Below are positions 32,975-40,600 of a DNA stretch of 64,000 nt, one piece after another. Under the pieces are notes generated by a model. It did not search any database, had not been told where the DNA came from, and was given only the letters and a program-made list of their open reading frames with translations. The stretch comes from Hyphomonas sp. (lineage in GTDB: Bacteria; Pseudomonadota; Alphaproteobacteria; Caulobacterales; Hyphomonadaceae). Position 1 is the first letter of the stretch; the number at the start of each line of letters is the position of its first letter. The translations under genes were made by a program, and so were the position numbers. The stretch covers positions 25,091 to 89,090 of the forward strand of contig WGNP01000009.1 of assembly GCA_016124495.1 (NCBI GenBank), written 5' to 3'.

Positions 32975-34330
32975 CTAGCGGATGTCCGGGTCGATCCAGA
33001 TTCCAGATGTGGCTAATGTCCCCGCAAAGGAGTCATAGCGGACGATTTCAGCGCCCCGGGAACCAACATGCCTGTTTGGGCCAAAGGTCAGCGGCGGTGT
33101 CATGCCGCCCTCAAAGTTGCGCACCGCCTCCAGGGTATCGATAAAACCTTCGCGTGAAACGTCCCTGCCCGTGCGCATAAGCGCTTCGATCATCAGCGCT
33201 GCAGCTGAATAGGCATTGGCCTCCGCCAGGATGGCCGACTTGTCGTTCCTGGCGCGGGCGCGCGTCTGGGCAAAAGCCGACTGGGCATTTTGCGCCACAC
33301 GGCTGAGCGGCGTGGCAAAGGCGACGTAAGTTTCGGCAGGCAGCAGCTTTCGGCTGGCCGTCGGAATGCTGGAGAACACCGCCTGGGTGAGGAGTACCCT
33401 TTTGGCAACCGTTGCATTCCCGAGGCATCTGGCGGAGCCAAGCAGGACCGTCTCGCCCTTCTTCGCGGCGCAGCCATCCTTGACGCTGACGACGCCCCAT
33501 TCCTCCGTCGCGAAACGTTTCAGCGCAGACGTCTGGTCTGCTTCGCTGGCCACGAGCGCAAACGCACCGGCCGATGGCACAGAAGCCGGCAACACGGAAA
33601 TGACCGGGACGGTATTGTCAAATCCTGCAGGCGGAACGCTTTGCGGGAAGACGAGTGCAAACACGTTGGCGGCCTCCGCCCCGGCATTCTTCGGCGACAC
33701 GATACGGAAAGTAAGCTTTCGTCCGTGCACGCCGCCGAGCTTGTCGATGTCGCCGGCTAGTACGCCGAGCAGTTTCTGCTGCGCCTGACTGGCCGGGTTG
33801 GCCTGATCCAGCACGATCCCGACGGTGAGCGTATCGTCCGTGATACCTGGATCACTGGCCTGTGCCACCACGGCCAGAAATGCCCAGACGTCAGCGAGCT
33901 GTTTGTCGGTCAGATCATAGCGCGGCATCGCCTCCGACAGGGCATTGCCGCCAGGATCCTTGCCGGAGCGGACGGCATTTCGGAAGGAAGAGGAGGTATA
34001 GGGCGGGCGCTTTCGCCCGGTTGCTTCTTTTACGGTGTAGGGACGGGTCAGCGCATCGCGGCTGATCTGGCTGGGCTGTACACCGCGCTCGGATTTTCCG
34101 GCACCGGTGCGGCCATGGCAGGAGGCGCAGGGAAATGTCCGTGCCGGGAGCTTTGTCGAAAGGTCGCCGATCTGGACTTCTGCCGTGTCGAGAGCCGAGC
34201 CCTTTTCGCCGAAGTATATGGCGCGTCCGCGCTCCTCAGAAGCCGTCAGGTCTGCGCAGGCCGGCAGCGCCAGCATGCAAAGCATGAGCAGCAGGAGCGC
34301 AAGAGCCTTAATCGTAAATGCCGTCGGCAA
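32975..34330 (-). CDS. Cytochrome c fused to periplasmic-binding-protein-like domain
   Basis: A 451-residue exported protein. The signal or lipoprotein signal ends near residue 25 (LALPACADL). A class I cytochrome c domain follows, with heme motif CASCH (68-72) and probable distal Met135 (SEAMPRYDLTDKQLADVW). From about residue 168 comes a type-1 periplasmic-binding fold of the branched-chain amino-acid receptor type (TLTVGIVLDQANPASQAQQKLL, ANAYSAAALMIEALMRTG). The start is TTG with an AGG site; its 5' end overlaps the SCO gene by 23 bases. The fusion suggests ligand-gated or substrate-bound electron transfer, which is inference. Confidence 0.87.
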   Translation of the reverse strand: MPTAFTIKALALLLLMLCMLALPACADLTASEERGRAIYFGEKGSALDTAEVQIGDLSTKLPARTFPCASCHGRTGAGKSERGVQPSQISRDALTRPYTVKEATGRKRPPYTSSSFRNAVRSGKDPGGNALSEAMPRYDLTDKQLADVWAFLAVVAQASDPGITDDTLTVGIVLDQANPASQAQQKLLGVLAGDIDKLGGVHGRKLTFRIVSPKNAGAEAANVFALVFPQSVPPAGFDNTVPVISVLPASVPSAGAFALVASEADQTSALKRFATEEWGVVSVKDGCAAKKGETVLLGSARCLGNATVAKRVLLTQAVFSSIPTASRKLLPAETYVAFATPLSRVAQNAQSAFAQTRARARNDKSAILAEANAYSAAALMIEALMRTGRDVSREGFIDTLEAVRNFEGGMTPPLTFGPNRHVGSRGAEIVRYDSFAGTLATSGIWIDPDIR

Positions 34331-34946
34331 TGTCTTTGACCTGTGCGGCGATCACGGTATCGCTGAGGTTTGCCGGGATCTTGCGCCAGCGGGCTGTCTT
34401 GGTGTTGCCGACAAGCAGCGCCGTCAGGTGTGCTTCCTTTTCAAACACCTGCCCCATTTTGTTGCCGACTGCCTCGATATTCTTTTCTGTCCCCGTAACG
34501 TAAAGCCATCCGGGGCCGGCTTTAAACTGCTTGCGATAATCTGCCATCACGGCCGCTGTATCGACCTTCGGGTCAACGGTTATGGACACGAACAGGATGT
34601 CCTTACCCATCCGGTCCTTGAGGCGTTCCTGCACGCGCTGCAAAGTTGCGTTGATAAGGGGGCACGCGTCTTCGCACGCAGTGAACATGAAGCTGATCAC
34701 GACCGTGCGCCCGGCGAGGATATCCGAATAGAACTTCAGCTTCTCGCCGGTATGGCTGACGAGAACAGTATCCGTGAAATACTCGCGGGCCTTGTCTTCA
34801 GTATCAGATGCGGAAATGTCGCGCGTCACCACCCTGTCGCCCGGCTTGTGACCGGCGCCGTGCGCGAGCGCGGCGGGACCGGAAACGACCCCGAAAACCG
34901 CGGCAAATGCGATGAAGGTAAGGAAGCGGAACGGATGCGCTGGCAT
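34308..34946 (-). CDS. SCO1/SenC copper chaperone (second copy)
   Basis: A 212-residue exported thioredoxin-fold copper metallochaperone. The signal is MPAHPFRFLT to ALAHG. The copper motif FTACEDACP gives the CxxxCP pair, and the distal histidine is probably in EKEAHLTALL. It would deliver copper to the multicopper oxidase encoded upstream or keep its cysteines reduced. It is 12 bases after the other SCO gene and overlaps the cytochrome fusion gene. Confidence 0.9.
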   Translation of the reverse strand: MPAHPFRFLTFIAFAAVFGVVSGPAALAHGAGHKPGDRVVTRDISASDTEDKAREYFTDTVLVSHTGEKLKFYSDILAGRTVVISFMFTACEDACPLINATLQRVQERLKDRMGKDILFVSITVDPKVDTAAVMADYRKQFKAGPGWLYVTGTEKNIEAVGNKMGQVFEKEAHLTALLVGNTKTARWRKIPANLSDTVIAAQVKDIADGIYD

Positions 34947-34958
34947 TTTCTGAATTCC

Positions 34959-35633
34959 TCAGTGGGTATGCTGGGTGGTTGTCGTTTCGCGCGCCGCGAC
35001 GAGTTCGCGGACACGGCTTTCCACAAATTCCGGATCCGGCATGCCATAGATACGCGAGAATTCTTCGGTAGAAGCATCCCCGATCAGAATCATGGCTGCG
35101 TGGTTTTCGGGATTGGTTGCGTAGGCATTGAGCCAGGTCAGCGCCTCATCCATCACGGGCTTTTCTCCCGTCAGGAATGTCCAGTCAGCATTGTGAGCGG
35201 CCGCAAAGGCGGCGAGGCGCTCCGGCGTGTCTACGCGGGAATCGACGCTTAGGGATACGAATACGAGGTCTTCGGCAGGAATGTCGGCAAGGTCACGCTT
35301 TGCCTGTGCCAGCAGGGCTGTGGTGACCGGGCAGATGGTCTGGCAGGAGGTAAAAATGAAATCGACAACGACGATCCGTGAACCGATCACATCCGATTTC
35401 AGCTGCCGCTCGGCGCCGGCCTGATCGCGCATCGGCGCATCGCTCAGCACGACCAGGGCCCGCTGCTCTTGCCCGGACGCCGGAACGCTGGCGGCCTGCG
35501 TATGGATGTGGCCTTCGGCATGCTGGTGCTCACCCGCAGGCTCCCCGCTGCCGCACGCCGCCAGCAGGAGCATCGCGGCCATGACCCAACCCGCGGAGAA
35601 CATGGCGCGGGCGTGTTCTATACTCCGCGTCAC
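34959..35633 (-). CDS. SCO1/SenC copper chaperone lipoprotein (first copy)
   Basis: A 224-residue lipoprotein (lipobox LLLAACGS). A His-rich segment follows the lipobox (EHQHAEGHIHTQ), then the thioredoxin fold with FTSCQTICP. The C-terminus ends in TTTQHTH. The start is GTG, overlapping the stop of the beta-propeller gene in a GTGA junction; an ATG ten codons later is an alternative. The extra histidines are suited to copper capture. Two different SCO proteins in one operon suggest separate copper centres or steps. Confidence 0.9.
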   Translation of the reverse strand: MTRSIEHARAMFSAGWVMAAMLLLAACGSGEPAGEHQHAEGHIHTQAASVPASGQEQRALVVLSDAPMRDQAGAERQLKSDVIGSRIVVVDFIFTSCQTICPVTTALLAQAKRDLADIPAEDLVFVSLSVDSRVDTPERLAAFAAAHNADWTFLTGEKPVMDEALTWLNAYATNPENHAAMILIGDASTEEFSRIYGMPDPEFVESRVRELVAARETTTTQHTH

Positions 35634-37576
35634 TGGACACCTCCCCCGCTCGGTGGGTCCTGCACAATAATCGTGATGAAAGCGAGCTTGGAGTAGTCCA
35701 GCCCCTGACTGCGTACCGACGGGTAGATGTAATAGGCGCCAGACGTGTTCGGCGTGAACGCAAACTCGAACTTGCCATCGCCGAGGGACTTCACCTTGTG
35801 CTCCGTGCGGTCCTGACCAGGCGCGCGGAACGTCAGTACCGTGACGTCGTCTCCGGAATACGGGGCGCCGTTCTTCGCCGTATCATTCAGGGTGAAGCGG
35901 ATTTTGGCTTCCTGCCCGGTCGGGGTCAGTGCACCGCTGCGGGTTTCATAGGCAATGCGCAGCGGGAGCTCGTCCCTTGCCAGGTTCGGGTTTATGGCTG
36001 CGGCAAAGTCAAAGCATTCGATGAGCTGCGGCGAATCAAGCGTAAGGATCATCTGGTAGTTTCCGTCAGCCGGGATCTTGACGGTCGAAATGTATTCGCC
36101 AGGCGCCGCTTCCTTGATGGTTCGGTCGGCGACAATGGCGGAGAGCGGCCGGTGGCCATAGTTGCCGAAGCTGCCCATCGGGGCGTTCATGCCTTCCATG
36201 TAGTAGAAAATGTTAGCGTCGCCCGGGCTGACCACGATGGTGGAGGCTTCGGTCACGGCTGTCGCGAAGAGGTCTGAAGGCAGAAGAAAAGGCGAATCCT
36301 TTGGTGGCCGGTCACCCGCTTCAAACTGCGATACCGTGACCTGGCCGTTGCCGCCGATATCGGCAAGCCGGATCATCGAGACGGTGTTGTTCGACAGGCT
36401 GCGGACAAACCCATAAGCGCGGGAAAACACAATCTGGAAGGGCTCCCCCTTGATATCAATCCTGTGCACCTGGGTATTGTTGGCAGTATCGAAGACGAAG
36501 ACAGCGTCTTTCGCGGGGTTTACGACAAAGCCGAAACGGCCGTCAGGCGTAATGCGCATCGGGCCAAGTCCCGGCTCGAGCTGGATCGTGGCGCGCACTT
36601 TGCCGGCTTCCGGGTCGAGTACCAGCACTTCGCCCGTTTCGCCATCGGCCACATAGGCAGCCTCCGACAGGGCGGAATAGGCCAGCGAAATCGGAATGCC
36701 CTTCAGCGCGAAGTCATCGGTCTTCTTCAGTTGGCGCACATTGATCAGGCTGACAGTGCGGTCATCCCGGTTGGTGACCAGCGCAAACCGGTTGTCCGAT
36801 GTCACCACGAGTTCGTGATGTCCCTTGCCCGTTTCGATATGGGCTTTGACTTCCTGCTTTTCGGTATCGACAACGGTAACGCCGGGTTTTGCGCCGGTCG
36901 TTCCGACCCAGACATAACGACCGTCCGGCTGAACCATTATCCGCGAGGGGCGCTCCCCAACCTTGACCGTCTTTCCAATGCGGAAGGTGTCGAGGTCGAC
37001 AAAGCTGACCGCGTTCACTGATGACATGGCCACATAGACCTGCTTTTCATCTGCTGACCTGGCCCAGTCTTCCGGGGGGCCCGGCAGGATGACCTGCGTC
37101 AGCAGCTTGGTGATACCGCGCACCCCGATAATCGGGTCGATGACGGCGATCGACGGGTCAGCGTTAAGCACGACAATATAGTAACTGTTGAGGTCGATCA
37201 TCGGCCGGATGCCGACGAAACCGCTGAGATAGGTCGCTGCCGACCGCCTGCAGGCCTCCGGTTCGGATTTCGTGCCGTCCCGAAGTGGATCGATCCAGGC
37301 CGCCGGCAGCAGGCCGGTCACCGGCTTGCCGGTCGTGGAGTCGGTGAACTTAAGGCTGACCTGAGCAATCTCGCCCGCTTTGAGCGGACTGTCCGGCTCG
37401 ATCACGGACGTGATTGAAAAGTCAATTCTCAAGCCTTCGCGGGTAACAGAATCACCCGTAACGACTGATGAATCAGGGCGAAAGTACAAGAAGGCAACAA
37501 ACAGGACCACACCAGCCGCCATCGCGACAATCGGGGCCAGTTCGCGCACCCTGTTCGATTTGAAGAATGGCGTCAT
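35630..37576 (-). CDS. YVTN-type beta-propeller protein, membrane anchored
   Basis: A 648-residue protein with one N-terminal span (about residues 11-30) and a periplasmic body. An immunoglobulin-like N-terminal section is followed by a propeller with YVTN-like blades (QPDGRYVWVGTTGAKPGVTV, TSDNRFALVTNRDDRTVSLI, TPDGRFGFVVNPAKDAVFVF). The C-terminus is another beta-sandwich ending in SSGGGVQ-like glycines. It resembles cytochrome-d1-type propellers but no heme motif is seen. It lies between the giant oxidase and the SCO genes and may be the oxidase partner. The start could also be a TTG 15 codons upstream. Confidence 0.82.
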   Translation of the reverse strand: MTPFFKSNRVRELAPIVAMAAGVVLFVAFLYFRPDSSVVTGDSVTREGLRIDFSITSVIEPDSPLKAGEIAQVSLKFTDSTTGKPVTGLLPAAWIDPLRDGTKSEPEACRRSAATYLSGFVGIRPMIDLNSYYIVVLNADPSIAVIDPIIGVRGITKLLTQVILPGPPEDWARSADEKQVYVAMSSVNAVSFVDLDTFRIGKTVKVGERPSRIMVQPDGRYVWVGTTGAKPGVTVVDTEKQEVKAHIETGKGHHELVVTSDNRFALVTNRDDRTVSLINVRQLKKTDDFALKGIPISLAYSALSEAAYVADGETGEVLVLDPEAGKVRATIQLEPGLGPMRITPDGRFGFVVNPAKDAVFVFDTANNTQVHRIDIKGEPFQIVFSRAYGFVRSLSNNTVSMIRLADIGGNGQVTVSQFEAGDRPPKDSPFLLPSDLFATAVTEASTIVVSPGDANIFYYMEGMNAPMGSFGNYGHRPLSAIVADRTIKEAAPGEYISTVKIPADGNYQMILTLDSPQLIECFDFAAAINPNLARDELPLRIAYETRSGALTPTGQEAKIRFTLNDTAKNGAPYSGDDVTVLTFRAPGQDRTEHKVKSLGDGKFEFAFTPNTSGAYYIYPSVRSQGLDYSKLAFITIIVQDPPSGGGVQ

Positions 37577-37649
37577 GTCCCGGTACCCGGCTGCTTCACT
37601 GTCTGGCGTCCGGGTGAGCAATTATCATGCCCACCCGGATGTCTTCAGA

Positions 37650-40600
37650 TCAAGGCGTGGTGGCCGGTTCCTCGACCCTTACGACCCCCCAAAGCCCGTT
37701 CAGGTGCCCGAAGGATGCCACGTCGCGGTAGAGGTAGTCGCCAGGTACCGCCATTGCGCCACCTGCCTTGGTCAGGATGTTCCAGCTGTTGCCGGTGACG
37801 ATGTTGTCAGTCGTCGACCGGAAAATCTGCGATGGATGTACGGCCATCACATCGGAGGGCGCGTTCACGGACCTGAAGGGTTCCTCACGCCAGTTATGGC
37901 CGAAGATCGTCAGGGTCGTGTTACGGGCGTAACCCGCCGGGATGGCGATGCGGAACCGCATCTCCTGCCCGGGACGCGCCTTGTAGACCGGCGTTTCCGG
38001 ATCCAGGCCACCGGTCATGATGTTGGAATAGGCACGGAACGCATTGGTGATGGACGCAAGGCCAGGCCCTGTCGGTGCCTCGAGGACGCCTGGCTCCGGA
38101 CCGAACGGACCAGGGTCTGCCGGCGCGGGTGCGCCGCCGCCAGTGTCTCCGTAGCCCCAGTCAGCGCCGGCCGGGAAGCCGAAGCGGAACCAGAGAGGCT
38201 CAGCAGCAAAATTGATCGCCGCACCGCCTGCATCATGGGCATCTTCCGGCACGCCCGGGCCTTCACCCGAAATATGCTCCACCGGTGTACCATCGCGGTA
38301 GCGCATATTGACGGATTTCTGGAAGACCATCGAGAAGTCGCGGAAGACGCGGCCACCCGGAATTGTTACCGTCGCCTGGGCCGTCGTGCCGGCGTCAAGC
38401 GCGAAGGTCGATCCTGCCGGCAGGATGGTCATCACGCCCAGCAGGCCTTTCTGGCCTTGCTTGATCGTGTCCGCCGGGAAGATCGGCATGGCGCCGTATT
38501 CCATCGGGGTCGCCACGAGTGGGAAAGAGTTGCCTGTCAGGGCGCCGTAGGCACCGGACTTGCCATCACCGGAGGCCGCCCGGGGGCCGAGTTCCAGATC
38601 GCCGGCATAGAACCGGTAGGTCCGCACGCTGCCGGGAGCAATCGTCTGGACCGGGTTCAGGCCGACGTTCATGCCGTCGTCACGTGACACGTCATACTCA
38701 ACCTTCTGGGTGTTGAAGCCGACATGGCTCGAAGCACGGATCAGGTTGTTGTTGAACGTGGTGTAGCCACGCGGATCCGAGCGGTCACGGATGACAGTGT
38801 AGTGCTGCGTCACGTAGCTCGCGAGATCTGGCACCATGGTGGGCAGACGGTTGCGAACCGTGACTTCAATACACTCACCGGCCGCTGCACGGACGCTGAC
38901 CGGCTCGAACTTGTAAGTGTTCGGAAGCCGCGCCGGGCAGAGAGGGTTGCGCACGCCGCCGAGACGGGCGGAGCATGCCGCTGAGTCCGCCGAAGTGACG
39001 ATATTGGTGCGCAGGTCGGCCGTCGGAACATAGACCAGCGCTGTCGGATCATGCAGCGGGCCGCGTTCACCGTTCGAAAGCTGCGTCCCGCGGGTGTTAT
39101 AACGCAAGGTCCCGCCATTCGGGTCGAGAGGGCCGCCCACGTGCATGAAGGCAGACGAATCCGACGGGATGATCGAGGCCGTGAACGGTGTCTTGATCAC
39201 ACTGTTCACCGAGACTGCCGAGATGTCGTAGGCGCGCACCCGCGCTGTTTTCGGGCAGACGCCGTTAAACTGCGAACGGTTACTGATCGTGATCGGCACA
39301 GAGCGCGGGTTGTTCGGCAGCGACGCAAGGTCGGAGCGGCTCGTCTCGTAGGTGCGCAGCACGCCCCAGGTTCCGGTCCACAGGCCTTCCTGCGAGCGAT
39401 CCCATGAATAGAGGTGGTCGGTCTGGTTTACCGCCTGGTCTACATCACCGAAGATCGATGTCGCAAACGAGGCCTTTTCCGACAGGCCCAACTGAAGGGC
39501 ACTGCGCCAGCCGGAATTCTCGGACGTGCCAAAGCCGGCGCCGCCTTCGAGCCATTTCACCCCGTTCACGGTCGCCGTGTGCTCGTGCTCGTGCGATCCT
39601 GCCATGAATTTGATACGGACAAGATCACCCGCATTCGAACGCAGGATCGGCGTGAAGGCGTCTCCGTTTCGGATATCCTTCGTCAGCGCCGGATAGGGCG
39701 TCGAGCCGAGTTGAGTGTTGAGCTGCGGTATCTTGCGGTCGGTGCGTGTCTGAAGCGCATACGAAAGGTCACCCGCAAGGCCGTCGGACTGCGAACCTTT
39801 CTTGCCGTCGGGTCCGATCCTGTTCGGGTCATACACGCGGTAACCGACGGGTTCGTTGCGATAGTTGATCACGAACGTGCCGATGTCGGCTGCTGAAACG
39901 GCTTCCGGGCATGGACGCGGGACACCGCCCGGGCAGACCGAGGAGATACGCACTGTATCCGGGAACGGCGCAGACTGGCGCACCGATGGATTGAGCGAAT
40001 AGCGGAACGAGTCTTCCGTTGGCGGAGCAGGCTCGCCTGCCGCGTCCACGCCGGTCCACGCGCCTGCATTGTAAGCGTGCGCGAAGTCCTGGGCAGCGAG
40101 ATAGAACTCGCGATAGGAGTCGTCCTTGCCGTCGCCGTCAATGTCGCCCGCGAGGATGATGGCCTGCCAGGAGGTCGGACCGCCATCAGCGCGCGTGTAC
40201 ATCTGCTCGCCGGTTTCATTATGTCTCCACACCGAGCCTGCCGGGTTCACGAGCAGGGTGGCATAGAGGCCGATCTGCTGGTGGGTCGACGGGCCGAAGT
40301 GATCGTGCGTGAACGTGACGCCAAGTCCGCGGTCGCGGCCCTTGACGTTGTGCAGCGGGTCAACGAACCAACGCTGCATCATCGTCCGGGCGCCGAGATA
40401 CTTGCCGTTCGGGCCAGCCCCGAAGAAGGGGTGAGCGGCAGGGGTCAGGATTGCGTCCCCTGTGCCCTCTTCAAGGGTGTAGCGGTTGATCGCTTCAATC
40501 CGGTGACGGACCGTTTCAGCACCGAACACACCATCTTCGTAGTTCCAGCCGTTGGCCGCGCCATCGGCAGCCACGAGGTCCCATTTCGGAAGGTGGATAT

